DNA from: Eutreptiella sp. 'Long Island Sound 2002'
Lineage: Eukaryota > Euglenozoa > Euglenophyceae > Eutreptiales > Eutreptiaceae
DNA length: 64,000 nucleotides
Direction of reading: 5' to 3'
Assembly (NCBI GenBank): GCA_964036045.1
Contig: OZ038387.1
Location: 15,833,420-15,897,419, forward strand
The notes beneath the pieces are model-generated. The model did not search any database. It was not told where the DNA came from and was given only the letters and a program-made list of their open reading frames with translations. This document shows positions 1-11,589 of the stretch, piece after piece. Position numbers and translations under genes: made by a program. Every line of letters begins with the position of its first letter. Position 1 is the stretch's first letter.

Positions 1-29
1 CAAAAATAGTGCAAAAGGGTAGCCCTGGG

Positions 30-2279
30 ATGGAGGTATGCCAGAGCTTGGAGCGGATGGTATCCAGGAACTGGTATGCCCCGCATGTCAGGGGAGCAGA
101 GCGGGAAGAATTGCTGCTCGAAGCCGAGCATCTCTGCCATGCCCTGACCAACGCATTACATGGATTTTCGATGGAGGAGGTGTTACGCCTTGTGGATGCA
201 CTCGCTCGTGTGAGCGGATGGGATTCTGTCTTCACCCAGCAGTTTTCCAGTGGGCAGTGCCCGCTTACTGACCGGATCCGGACTGAAATCCTACAACCCG
301 ACGCCCTGAAAGGACTGAGCGGGAGACAAGCGAGTCACTTGATTTGGGGGCTGGGGAAGATGCAGACGACGGACGAATTCTTCGTGGAGGAGATTGGACG
401 ACGACTCACGGATCCGAGTATCTTGGAGTCCCTCTCAGGGCAGGACATATCAATGACTGTATGGGGGCTGTCACACACAAGAAGCAGTTACCGCGAGCTT
501 CTGGGGACTCTTGCGAGGCATGTTGCGAACAGCAATGTGATTGATGACTTCACTGCACAGAGCGTCTCCAACACCGCCTGGTCTTATGCCACGCTCGATT
601 ACCGCGATAAGGAATTAATGGCCGCCCTGGCGAAGCGGGCCAAACACATTCTGTCCACATTTAAGCCACATGAACTGGCTGATGTCGCATGGGCCTATGC
701 AAAACTTAATGTTGAGTCAGCAGCGTTGATGCGTGACATCGCCAAACGGTCTCTTGAAGCTGATTTTGTATTCAAATACGATGCCAGGTCAATGGCGCAG
801 ATCGTCTGGGCGTGTGGCAGGTTTGAGGTCCAGGATGAAGCACTGATGGCCGCATTCGCCAAGCGGATGACACAAGTTGGCTTCTTAGCCAAGTTCAGAG
901 CCCAGGAAGTTGCCAATGTAGTGTGGGCCTATGCCGAACTCGGGATGCATCACAGCGGTCTGATGGCTGCTGTGGCCCGGCGGGTCATGCGGCCTGGTGC
1001 TCTCGACCGCTTCAATGCTCAGGCCCTTGCCACTACCGCCTGGGCATGGGCAACGCTTGGAATCCACGACGAAGTGCTGATGGATGCTCTTGCCAAGAGG
1101 ATCATGGATGGTGGCGTTCTGTCCAAGTCCTCTTATCAGTCGATAGCGACTAGTGCTTGGGCCTATGCCACTCTTGGAATCCACAATGAAGCACTTATGA
1201 CTGCTCTGGCGCGTCGGTTGCTGAAGCCCGGCTATCTGTCTTCTTTTGACGCCGTGGCTATCGCTGACACAGTCTGGGCCTATGCCACCCTTCGGATTAG
1301 CAACGAGGCACTGATGGCGGCCATCGCCAGCCGCATTTTGCAGCCTGGTTTTTTGAAGACCTTCGATGCTGCCACTCTCAGTAAGACGGCCTGGGCTTTT
1401 GCCACCCTTGGAATCCTGGACAAGACGTTGATGGCTGGCCTCGCGCAGCGGATCCTGCACGATGGCTTTACGTCGACACTGAAAGCCTGCGATGTTGCCA
1501 ACACTGCCTGGGCCTTTGCCAAGCTCAGGGTCCATGAAGCAAGGATGATGGCTGCTCTCGCGCACAAGGCGGTCCAGGATGGTGTTGTGTCGGCATTCGA
1601 TGCCCGTGATGTTGCCAATACAGCTTGGGCCTTTGCTACGCTTGGCGTTCATGATGATGCACTGATGACTGGTCTTGCCAAAAATGCTCTGCGACCTGGT
1701 ATCCTGTCGACGTTTGATGCGCCGTCCCTCGCGACCACCGCATGGTCCTATGCCGTGCTTGGGATCCGTGATGATGCACTCATGGCAGCGATAGCCAACC
1801 GAACCCTGCAGGATGGGTTCCTGAACACATTTGATGCTCGGAGTGTTGCTAGCACCGCAGTGGCGTATGCCATGCTTGGGATTCGTCATGAGGCACTGAT
1901 GGCAGCTCTGGCCCGCCGAATTGTACAAGCGGATTTTGTATCCACTTTCAGTGCCCAGGATGTTGCCAACACCGCTACGGCGTATGCCACCCTCGGCATC
2001 CGGGACGAGGCGTTGCTGGCCACTCTCGTCAAGCACACCCTTCACGCCGACGTTCTGTCCACATTAAACGCACAGTCCGTTGCCAACGTCGCCTGGGCGT
2101 ACGCCACCTTTGGGTTTCATAATCTAGCACTCTCGGACGCCCTGGTCGACCGCATGATGCAGCCTGGCTTTGTGATGACGTTCAATGCCCAGGAAGCTGC
2201 GAATACCGCGTGGGCCCTCGGAACGCTTGGGATCCACAATGATGGACTGTTCATGGCACTGGTGGACCGGTCCATGTAG
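30..2279 (+). CDS. OPR/HPR-like 39-residue repeat protein (probable organelle RNA-binding solenoid)
   Basis: The reading frame is open from the window edge; the first in-frame ATG is at 30, so this is either the true start or the gene is cut on the left. After a non-repeat N-terminus of about 95 residues there are 17 consecutive units of 37-39 residues. The unit consensus is roughly F-x-A-Q-x-V-A-N-T-A-W-A-Y-A-T-L-G, followed by a second helix ending A-L-M-A-A-L-A-x-R. This is the helix-turn-helix pattern of octotricopeptide/heptatricopeptide (OPR/HPR) proteins. That family makes alpha-solenoids that usually bind organelle RNA for processing, stability or translation; this role is inferred from the family. 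There is no RAP or kinase-like domain after the repeats. The protein stops inside repeat 17, where TAG stands at the place of a conserved Gln codon (CAG), so a C-terminal part may be lost or lie in another exon. The long minus-strand frame over the same bases is a shadow. Confidence 0.82.
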   Translation: MEVCQSLERMVSRNWYAPHVRGAEREELLLEAEHLCHALTNALHGFSMEEVLRLVDALARVSGWDSVFTQQFSSGQCPLTDRIRTEILQPDALKGLSGRQASHLIWGLGKMQTTDEFFVEEIGRRLTDPSILESLSGQDISMTVWGLSHTRSSYRELLGTLARHVANSNVIDDFTAQSVSNTAWSYATLDYRDKELMAALAKRAKHILSTFKPHELADVAWAYAKLNVESAALMRDIAKRSLEADFVFKYDARSMAQIVWACGRFEVQDEALMAAFAKRMTQVGFLAKFRAQEVANVVWAYAELGMHHSGLMAAVARRVMRPGALDRFNAQALATTAWAWATLGIHDEVLMDALAKRIMDGGVLSKSSYQSIATSAWAYATLGIHNEALMTALARRLLKPGYLSSFDAVAIADTVWAYATLRISNEALMAAIASRILQPGFLKTFDAATLSKTAWAFATLGILDKTLMAGLAQRILHDGFTSTLKACDVANTAWAFAKLRVHEARMMAALAHKAVQDGVVSAFDARDVANTAWAFATLGVHDDALMTGLAKNALRPGILSTFDAPSLATTAWSYAVLGIRDDALMAAIANRTLQDGFLNTFDARSVASTAVAYAMLGIRHEALMAALARRIVQADFVSTFSAQDVANTATAYATLGIRDEALLATLVKHTLHADVLSTLNAQSVANVAWAYATFGFHNLALSDALVDRMMQPGFVMTFNAQEAANTAWALGTLGIHNDGLFMALVDRSM

Positions 2280-5200
2280 GCTGGCTGCCGATGGAGTGCC
2301 ACAGGCTTGTCCACCAGGTGCCCCGCTGTTCAACAGCTCTGCAGATTAAGCTTCAACCCTTCCACGCCACGAAACCTCGGATTCTTAAGAAAGTGCCCGC
2401 GTTCCTGAGAAATGCATGGGTGTCCCGCTTCCTTGAGCAATGTAAGTGCGGGTGTTTTGTGTCTTGCTGCGGTCTGAAGACCGAGAAAAGCTGTGCTGAA
2501 GGTGCTGAAGGTGGACGCAGGTTGAGCTCTGGACCGTACCCCGAGCTCTACCTTTAACCCTGTGCTTGCAGTCGCTTTGGGTACCTCCACCGGCCCTTTG
2601 ACCTGTCGCTGGGTGGTTGGTGCCCGTGATGTTCAGTCCAGGGCTGCTCTGAGGACCTCCTATCGTCCTGCCTCCTGCCACGGCTAGAGCTTCTTCAGTA
2701 CCCAAGCCATTGTACGGACCGCCCGTGCCTTGAGTGGTCCGGGGTCTGGCGTGTGCCTCCCAGACCCCAAAGGATTCAGCGGCCATGCGTCGGAGAACCT
2801 GGACCATGCCTTCCATCGAGGTGGGATACGTCCAAGTGGGCCTGGGCCATGGGGCTTGTGCCCGCTGCCGCCGCTGACTGCTCCTTGACTGGGGGCTCCC
2901 TCAGTTGTTTGGGCACTGCCGCCCCTTGCCCGAGCACCAACCAGGCGGCCCAGTGCTGGCGGGCCGGCCTCCAGTCAAAGGTCCAGGTGCGGCAGCACCA
3001 GAGCCACCATATGCCCGTCTGGGCAGCAAGCTGGCAGACGTAGGAGAGCACGACGATGGCTTCCCTTCTTATGACAGTCTGACCAAGTGCATTATATATT
3101 GGATCGGTGCGTGCACCGTGCAAAAGGTTTCTCTCCGAGGTCGTTGTCAGAGGCACACTGGCGGTCGAACCTTCATGCAGTTGTGTTTGCTGTCAACACC
3201 CCAGGTACAGGACCCACATTCCAATGTCTGCAACTGCAAACCAAAACACCAAAACCCGCTTACTGCTCAGGAGCACCTGGTCTGAGTGCTGGCGCCTTGT
3301 GGAGCCCGAGAAACAACTGCTCTTGACCTCTTGAGTGACCACTGAGTGAACGATTGCTGCATTCTGCTGCGCCTCCCCACCCCCCCACCCCACCACGCTT
3401 GTTTGGTGTTGCTGACCACCTTAGAGAAAGTGCCTGCAGCACTTCAACTCCACCCTGTCTGAAAAATGACAGGGTTACATATGACACAAATTTGGGATTT
3501 ATAAGCCCAAGTGGAGACAGGTTGACAGACGGATGTTAAGAGAACCCGAAGCCAATTTCCAAATGCAGCTTCCATCGACGTTCCCAAACGTGTCAAGCAT
3601 TTCCAAACCGAATTTTCCTACAAATCCCAATCGACGAACCAACATTTCCAATTGCAAATCCAATTGAGTATTGTCTTCCTGCTTGGAATCCTCCCGCTCA
3701 ATCCTGATGCACGCACACAGACGTGCTGATTGCAGAAACTTTCCGCAAGTGCTGGGCATTGCCGATGTTGTTTCTGCGCCTTGTACACTAATTGTCTTTC
3801 AGCAGCAACTTCCCGTCTCTTCATTAGGTTTGTCTGCCACCCACCCCAAACCTTCCAGAAAAAATATGTGTTCTGGCTGTGCAGAGCCTGCAGACAAAGC
3901 GCAAGTTGGCTCTGATTCTGCCTGATCCATCCAGTGAATGGTCAATGCCTGTGATTTGCAATACACAACAAGCACACCACATCAACCATTGGTCGCTATG
4001 CCACACAGCAGTGCATGCACACAGGCCTGCATGCACACTGCAGTGCATGCACACTACTGCAGCCAATTGGATTTCACAAGAGACTGTGTAGTGAGGTGGT
4101 CCTCATGTTTGATTCTTAATCTTGTCGTAAGCATCTGTTTGATGATATTGGACGCTCTTGTCAGCTTGTGTTGCCTCATGCCTTTCTGTTTCCTTTTCAG
4201 CTTACCTACCCACTCCCTCATCCAGTTTCTTTCCAGAAATGAAAACGATTGTAGGTTGGCAGCTTAGCACACAGCATTTTTTTCGTGTGTGTGTGCATAT
4301 TGATGAATGCGCACCTGACAACCCCTCTGGGAGGGCATTCATGGGCTGCGCCCCCTCCCCCCCTTGAGGAGGGTACGTGGAGGATTTTGTTGAGGGTCGT
4401 TAAGGGTTGTTTAGGTCGTTGGGGGCTGTTGGGGTTGAACGTCGTCAGTGCATGGCGATTTGCACAACAGCCCAAAATTCTGCCAAAAAACCCTCAAAAC
4501 CCCAATGTACAGTGTACAGTGCTGCAGCTTTAGGGATGGCTGTGCTTCATGCACATGGCGAATAAGGCACAGTTGCATCCACAATTTCAAGCTTCCCGTG
4601 TGTCCAATAGTCCAATATTGTTTTAACAGACGGCAACTGTCCGTCTATCGACGCTTTGTTGAGGCTCAGGCGTGATAAGGCAACAGGGCCAAGCAAGACT
4701 GGCCGAAGCAGGCGGTTGGTGTGCCACCGTGGGCCGTGGGCCCCGCGCCCTTCATCTCATGGGGTTGGGGAAGCCCAGCACCTGACGGCAACGTGGAGGG
4801 GGGGCGAGAGGCTGCTGTGGACCCGGGGATTGTTGTGGACTCGGCGATTGTTTGATGGAGTCCGCTGCAAAATGGTGTGTCCGACGTTTGTTTTCCCTTG
4901 TACCGAGCTCCGATAGGCAGTGGACAGACAGGTGTTCCTTGGGCGCAATCCATAATGCCCCACCCCCAACAACATCGGCCATGTGTGGGGAAGGGGCACA
5001 TAACGAAACCACTTTCACGCAGAACGATGAGCGGAACAATCCGGTCATTTGACGCCAAATTCATATCCAAGGAAACCCAACCAAACCAACCTTTCGGGTG
5101 TCGTGGCGGTGGTGGGGGGTTCTGTGTAAGAACTACGGCTGAGCGCCCCCCGTAGCCTTTGGTGAAGTGTTTTGCCTGTGCCTGTTTGGAGACCAGAACT

Positions 5201-5760
5201 TTTGAGGAACGGCCCCCAGCCCTGCTGTGGTCACCCCTTTTTCCTTGCGACACGGGCAAATGTCTCGCACTCTGGATCTACATGCGCCACCCGCCGGCCT
5301 GTGGACCTATCTATTGGTGGGCATGGCGTCGCCGCATCCCGTGGAAACAGCGTTCTGTATGGCCTGTTATCATGGGCGTCCTTCATGCAGCAGGACGCAC
5401 TGCGTGCTCTGCTGCTGGGGGCCTTCCCCAGGGTGCTCCTTGAGGACTGCTGCATGCGCGGAGCCGACTGGGGCTCTGGTATGACTGGAGCGCGCTTCTG
5501 TGCGACTATCCACTTACTCAATGTGATCTGTCGGGTTGTCGCAGATGGACGAGCAATACTGTGGTTTCCACATGTCTTACCATGACAGGCCGGTCACAAT
5601 CTAAGCCAGAGACATGGGGGAAGGAGGTTTGCATACAGTGGGGGCCAAAGAGATGTTTCGAAAAGCCGTTGGGTGGCAAATCCTGACGGATACACAACAG
5701 TTGGAGCGTACTTGGGTGGTTGATGCGGAACTGTCCAATACGGGATGGGGGCAGTGGGAT
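2280..5760. other. Intergenic stretch, no gene recognised
   Basis: Short overlapping frames occur on both strands but none has recognisable domains, consistent codon bias or a conserved-looking motif. Small local repeats are visible: palindromic GCATGCAC elements recur near 4010-4050 and a TACAGTGTACAGTG duplication lies near 4507-4520. A 197-codon minus-strand frame at 4666-5259 is rich in Gly/Pro/Arg, overlaps several plus-strand frames and looks fortuitous. Unrecognised exons of the neighbouring gene cannot be excluded. Confidence 0.5.
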
Positions 5761-5763
5761 GGC

Positions 5764-5807
5764 GGGGGGGGGGGGGCAGTGGGATGGCGGGTGGGGGGGG
5801 GGGGGGG
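5764..5807. repeat. Paired poly-G tracts (G13 and G15)
   Basis: Two homopolymeric G runs (5764-5776 and 5793-5807) are separated by a short GGGATGGCGG-type spacer that also flanks the first run, so the block is a tandem duplication around a G run. It belongs to the window-wide set of C/G homopolymers. Confidence 0.8.
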
Positions 5808-6051
5808 CTGCCCTCCCTTGCCCCTTGAAGCCGAGGCCCTGTGTGCGGGGGGCGGGAGGCTTCTCTTTGTTTGAGGCTTCAAAGTTCTAGCGGCTGTTGG
5901 GGCTTGCAAACGACTGTCTTTGGCCCAAATGGGCGTTCTGGGGAAAGGCTTGCCTGGGGACTTTGCATTGTGCATCACACTGCCAAGCGGAGGAACAAAG
6001 CCCCCCCCCCCCCAAAAAAAAAGGAAGGGACAAAAGGGAAAAAATCATTGC

Positions 6052-6374
6052 GGTTGATAGAAGCCCCTGTCAGGAAAATTATCCTGCAGATGCACACCCC
6101 AGCGCGCACAAGTCAGTGCTGGAGTTGACAAACCCAGCGAGGACTCGGAGTGTGAATCTGGATGCACCTGGTCAACGGCACGGGCAACAGCCCGTCTCCG
6201 GGACAGCCGACCCCGGAGTAGTCAAACACGACAAGTCATCCAGGGGCTCCGTTGACACAACCAAAACACGTTCGGGCCCACAGAGGGTCAGAATGAGCAG
6301 TGGCGAGAGGCCAATAGGCGCCGCCAAAGGCAAACAAACCAACACCATGGCCTCGTGCCAAGCCCCCCCCCCCC
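6052..6374 (+). repeat. Dispersed repeat, copy 1, ending in poly-C
   Basis: About 320 bp matches 41614-41930 in the same orientation with few differences. Shared landmarks are an AGAAGCCCCTGTCAGGAAAA start, a TGGATGCACCTGGTCAACGG middle and a GGCGAGAGGCCAATAGGCGC end. Both copies finish in a run of C. One frame is open across the copy and reads as a basic, Ser/Thr/Arg-rich protein segment, which would suit the ORF1 region of a non-LTR retrotransposon. That assignment is inference. A C13A9 tract sits just upstream. Confidence 0.8.
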
Positions 6375-6499
6375 CCACATCGTCACCAGGGCTAGGTATG
6401 GCTCAGGCATCGAGGTTGGGAATGTAGGCTCAGGCATCGGGGGGGGGGGCTCATTTGATCGTTTTTTGGGGCCACTTTTGGACCCCCCCCCCCGAACTC

Positions 6500-9400
6500 C
6501 AACTGCTGTTATCCATCAAGTACTGGCTGCATCCTCCCAAGCCCTTGATTCAAGCACACCTGCTCAAGCATCACCATGTAGCATCCCGTTGGGACTTATT
6601 CGCTGGTCTCGCCAGAGCACCACATGAAGCATACACGCAGTGCCGCTCTTTGATTTGAGTGCCGTTCTGAACGCCAATGGCACCGAGATGTCGGCGATAG
6701 TTGCAAAGAAGAAAGAGGGTGTGAAGGGGTTGACAGAAGACACAGCAATTTGATGGATAGAACAACTGCCTATGCCTTTGTCAAAGTGCCTGTTGGCCAA
6801 ACGCAACACAATCAAGACCCTGCGCCGGAGGGAAAACGACTGTCCTCTTCCACTGTCCATACTGACATCTGATCTGGGCTTATCTCAAGGGCACACTTGG
6901 AACAGGGTGTGGAGTGTGCCAGATACGCGTTTGATGTGTGGGCCATTTGAACAGGAGGCCAAGCATACTCTATTTGGTCCGAGTCCTACGTTGAGAGAAC
7001 ATAGGATAGGGTGTGCCTTGATTGGTCAGATGCTTTCTTCGTTGCGCCACAAAGGGATGAAACTGTCGGGGCTTGTGCCCTGGGTTATGGTTCTGGCCCT
7101 GCAGGACAGCTGCAATGACCGTTGGAATTCAGTAATGAGGATGCGCCTCAAAAACATAACTTATGTCTCCCACTGTGGAAGCCTGGCACTTATGTGCTTG
7201 TTGGCCATATTATGAAAGAACCAATTTCATACCCAGCAGTTTTCCTCTTTTTTAAGCACAGACAGTCTTCAGGGCATAAGCAAGTGTGATCTTATTCATT
7301 CAGGGCCATCTAATCCTCCATAAGTATGGTGTTACCTTTGCACATTTCTACTGCAGACCAGTGCCCCGACACAAATAATCAGATCCACAAATCACAAGTG
7401 TGCAGCTTTGGGCATGAACCTTCCATCAAATTACTGGGCACGCTGCAAATGATGCCCCACAAATGCGCCTGTTGTGCCCTTGCTGATATGCAGGATGTCC
7501 TGTAGTGCAGAGATGGGTGTGGCTGATCTGAAGTGCCTGAGAACCAACCCCGTGTTGCGCTACAACGCCCACAGACTAACAACGGGCATGGTGTGAGGAA
7601 GCACGGTCACTGTTGTTGTACAACTGGTAGCCAGATCATTCTGGTGCGCAGATGGGTTCATATGTGCTGTCTATGAGTCTGGTTGGGTGACTGTGTTGTT
7701 CATCGGGTATCCCATCTCATGAACCAAAGTGTAGTGATTACAGATGGGTGTGTCTGCTAGTATGAAGGAAATCACCTTGAGGTGGGTTGCTAGATTATTG
7801 GGACCCAAAATCCCCCCCCCCCCAAAGAATTTCGACCCCTCTGAACTGCCCTAGCAGCTAGGTGCATTAAGGAAATACACTCGGGGCTGGTGAACTACGT
7901 ACACTGGGGCGGGTGAAGGCTTTTGTGAGGAGAGTGCATTGGCTCAAGCCAGTGGGCCTATGTTCCATTGGCCCTGCTGCCCTGTGTATGGGATCCTAAC
8001 GACTACCAAACGGCTCGTGTCAGCTTCTGAGGGGGCACCCCTTGTGCAATGCATGCACAATGCAAATATTTGGGTTTGACGGTAGCCCGAGCACCCATCA
8101 TTTGAGTCAGTTGTGGGACAGCGTCGTAATGTGTTTGCCAACTACCACTTAGAGATGGCTGCCAATGTGGTGTTGCCAGTTTCCATCCTGTAGGGGATGG
8201 TGTAAGGTGGTTGCTTTGCCTATTCCACTATCACCAATTGCATGCAAATCACTTCCTTTGATGGGCCGACCCCAAGACCGACTGTGCGATGCACCACGCC
8301 AGAACACAAGGAAGGAAATTGAGCACACCTAACATGAGATGCACGGGACATGCACCACGCTCCAAGATGCACACCAAACGTGAAAGGACACACATTGTAG
8401 GCCCCCAAAGTGCCCGGCCGGCCAAGCACAGATGCCTGCTGGCTGAGGGGCTCATTGATGTGACCCTGGCGGCCCCCATCCGAAGTCCACTTACCGTACA
8501 ATACTTTAGGTGACGGGGTTTGCGACTCTTGAGACGGTGGTGCGCGTGCCCGCACATGCGGTACGAGTGGCTACGCCACACGCGCAACTGCCGCAGTCCG
8601 AGGCCGCACACAACACGACGGTGCCCCCGGGAATCGCCAGGCTAATAAGACAAATGTAGATATCACTAGGCGCCACGGTGACGGGTCTCGGCCGTGAAGC
8701 CGCGCTGAGTACAATGAGGGGCGTTGTTTCCTCGACCAAAATGCGATCACCACCAATACCCTTGCCGCCCCCTCGCCTGCCCCCATGCGGCACTGGGCGT
8801 GAGCTGGCCAACCACCCCGCCTGTAGCGTTTGGCGGTCCTAGTCTGCAGCACAAGCAATCAAGACATGCAACACCTAGGTGTGAGCTTGATATGTCGTGC
8901 TAGTCGCCCGCGGTTACCTCCAACTGGAAGAGTGCCCTCTCCGCCTCACTAGTGGACCCCATGTGGTCACCAGCAACACCTCGGGGATTGCCACCGATGA
9001 TGATCTGCTGCCAACGTGCTTGGATCATCTCCTGGCCTGTGCAAATAAAACCTCTGCTATGCCATCGGGACAGCCCTCTGTGCCTAAGGAGAACTGAGAA
9101 GTTCCCATTACCACAACCGCCCTTACTATTAAGCGTACCCAATGCTCTACGAATGAGCACACCGCTGCAAACAGAGAAGACAGTTAGGAAGTACCAATGG
9201 TGCCCCTAGGAAGTGTGGTGCGCAGCGGAACACCGCCCCAACTCTCCCACCCCTGATGGGGATGAGGTTGAACTCTTATGGACTCGTCCGGGACTGTTAC
9301 GCGGTACCTAGGATGGCGCGGGTGAATGGACGTCCATTTATTCACCCGCCTTTCCCGATGCAGTAGGGCTTGCCCATGCAGCACTACACCATAGCATGTG

Positions 9401-9760
9401 GTCTAACCAGCAACAACCACATGAACACACGGGGCATGGCCAGGTAACCACTGAGCAAATATGACCTAGGTTAGCCGTGGAGCCTCTTGTTCTGTCGGCG
9501 CTGAAGACACCTCACCACACGACCCTCATGGACGCAATGGCGGGACTCAGTGCCCTCAAGCCCAAGGCCAATGCTCCTAAATATTCCTTTATCTACCACG
9601 GTACTCACCCAAATGCTGGTCCCCACACGAAAATTTTGAAGTCAAGGTATAAGGGGGTATTTTGAGGTGCCGAACTTTGGTAATCTACCGGTTTTTTGCA
9701 ATTCAACACGGAACATTGACTGTTGTGCACGTTTTGGTGTTTTGTGCCCATGCATTACCA
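6500..9760. other. Intergenic stretch, no gene recognised
   Basis: A 147-codon plus-strand frame (6772-7215) and several frames of about 100 codons on the minus strand (8220-8860) are present. They overlap other frames on both strands and carry no recognisable motif. A C10 run occurs near 7812. No RNA gene was seen. Confidence 0.5.
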
Positions 9761-9796
9761 CCTGTGATTACCTCGATTGTGCCTGAGACCTTATTT

Positions 9797-10178
9797 TTGG
9801 GGGGTGGTAATCACTTTGGAAGGTAATCAGGGAGGTTATCAGGGGTAATCATATCCTTTTTGTGCGTGTTGTGGTGCCGTAGGGTGGTAATCAATAGCCC
9901 AAGTAATCAGGGAGGTTATCAGGGTGGTATTTGATTCCATTACCTCATGCGTTTGGCCTACATTCAGGTGGTAATCAATTTGGGTGGTCATCAGGGAGGT
10001 TATCGGGGGGGGGGGGGGTCACTATGAGTTGTAGCGGGTGTGCACTCGAGGTAATCAACCCCCCCAAGTAATCAGGGAGGTAATCATTTTTACCTCTCAT
10101 GTGGTAATCAGCCCCCCCCCCCCCCGGGTAATCAGGGAGGTGATCACGGGGTAATCAGCCCCCCCCCCCCCCCCCAAG
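9797..10178 (+). repeat. Degenerate array of GGTAATCA / GTAATCAGGGAGGT motifs with C/G runs
   Basis: GTAATCAGGGAGGT followed by TATCA, AATCA or GATCA occurs at 9823, 9903, 9987 (one change), 10068 and 10128. Spacings are 80, 84, 81 and 60 bp. Each core alternates with a second GGTAATCA that often runs straight into a C tract; a G13-14 run (near 10006) and C runs of up to 17 (10159-10175) lie inside. The layout is an old tandem repeat of about 80 bp. A protein-binding role is possible but not shown by the sequence. Confidence 0.75.
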
Positions 10179-10289
10179 TGGCTCAGACAATGCGAGCCAT
10201 TGTCCACGGACAGCGAAATGGTACTGGGCTGAGGTGACACCTGTAGCCAAATTTTGTCCCATAACAGGTTGCAGAGAGCAATGCAATAG

Positions 10290-10570
10290 GAAGGAGCATA
10301 CCTGAAATGCACTGTGCACATGCGTCACAGTGCTCTTCGGGTTGGAGGCCACGTCCGCGGGAGCCTCCCGTCGAGGCGATGGGGCCGGCCCTGCCTCCGG
10401 GCTTCAACACGTGATAAGAACCGATGGATAGTTCGAGCCCCAGAGGGGTGAAACGTCAAATGGAAGCGGGTGGTTGGGTAAGCGGTTACATTGGTGACGG
10501 CCAAGTAGCAAACCGGAAATGCACTACACACACGCGCGCCACAGAACACAGGTTCGAAACCAAGTCCCGG
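10290..10570 (+). repeat. Tandem pair of about 205 bp with tRNA-like A and B boxes (SINE-like)
   Basis: Two diverged copies of a block containing a GAAATGCACT core and an adjoining CGCGTCACAG/CGCGCCACAG-type segment lie about 200 bp apart. The second copy contains TGGGTAAGCGG (10474-10484, one base off a Pol III A box) and GGTTCGAAACC (10551-10561, a perfect B box), 77 bp apart. No cloverleaf can be folded, so this is at best a tRNA-derived SINE or relic. Confidence 0.35.
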
Positions 10571-10702
10571 TTGGCCTGCCGTGGAGTCGTCGCTTTTGTA
10601 TTTATGGGATGCTTGCCTAACCGAGCCAATGGGGGCTGCATGCTCTTACCCAAGCGGGCCAAGAAGCATTCGGCCCCCATTTGAGATGCGCTGCAGTGCA
10701 GC

Positions 10703-11565
10703 AGGTCAAACAATGAGCTGAGAGTGGTGACGATGACCATATGCCTGTGTCACGGGGGTGTATGCGAAACCTGCATCCGTTGTACCACACATGTGGTTTT
10801 GGCTGCCCTGGCGCCAGTGGCTTGATGGTGCACCAGCAGGTTGCTTTCCTATTTCTCTCAACAATTGAAAACCCTAATTGATGGCAAAATGGTACCACCG
10901 TGTGTTCTTCCGCTTTGCCAATGGTGTTACTTTGAGTGCTCTTAGTGAAACAACAAAGTAGAAATCTCCAACAATCAACAACAAGCATCCAAGAATCAAC
11001 AGCAAGCATCCTGGAAACAATAGCCAGCATCCCGGAATGATCAGCAAGCATCCAGGCTGTATTGGATACAGATTTTTTGACGTGTGAAAACAATATCCAG
11101 TGCAGATTTCATTTTCAACTACTAGATATTGTGGTTTGGGGGGGGGGGGGGTCAGCTTTGCATCCCAACATCCTTGGTTTGTGCTGCAACAGGCAAAAAC
11201 ATGAGAGGAATTCATCGTAGCGATTCTTCGGCCCATCAGACCATTAGATAAACATCTTTGAAGACACCTTCCATAATGTAGTAGAAAAATGCTATGAGAA
11301 ATGGGTAACACAAGGAAGGGGAACTAGCTTTTACACGGCCCATCACACAGAGAGAGTGCATATTCCTTTATCTCGGTAATGGCCATGAACATCCGTGGGG
11401 GTTTGGTAATAACTTTTTACCCTTTTTGACATTGGAGATATGGACAGTTTTCTAGCTTGGTACCAATTACCACTTGGGCCATGAACAACGGATACAGGAC
11501 TCGCATACACCCCCGTGACACAGGTATATGGTCATAGTCACAACTCTCAGTTCATTGTGTCAATT
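10703..11565. mobile_element. Non-autonomous element with 80-bp terminal inverted repeats
   Basis: 10703-10782 and 11486-11565 are inverted copies of each other over 80 bp with roughly ten differences. The shared core reads CTGTGTCACGGGGGTGTATG. The 700 bp between them hold no convincing coding frame, a short minisatellite (10965-11060, four units of about 20 bp around AGCATCC) and a G12 run. TTACCACTTGGGCCATGA occurs at 11467-11484, just inside the right arm, and again at 11565-11582, just outside it. It is therefore not a simple target-site duplication. A MITE-like DNA element is the best reading. Confidence 0.55.
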
Positions 11566-11589
11566 TACCACTTGGGCCATGAGCAGGAG

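Noticed and set aside
885-2045. 386-codon minus-strand open frame
   Set aside because: It is the complement of the 17-repeat protein; the repetitive codons keep the opposite strand open. The plus-strand repeat consensus is the real signal.
9797-10178. CRISPR-like regularly spaced repeat
   Set aside because: Repeats are degenerate, spacers are related to each other and contain C runs, and the DNA is eukaryotic.
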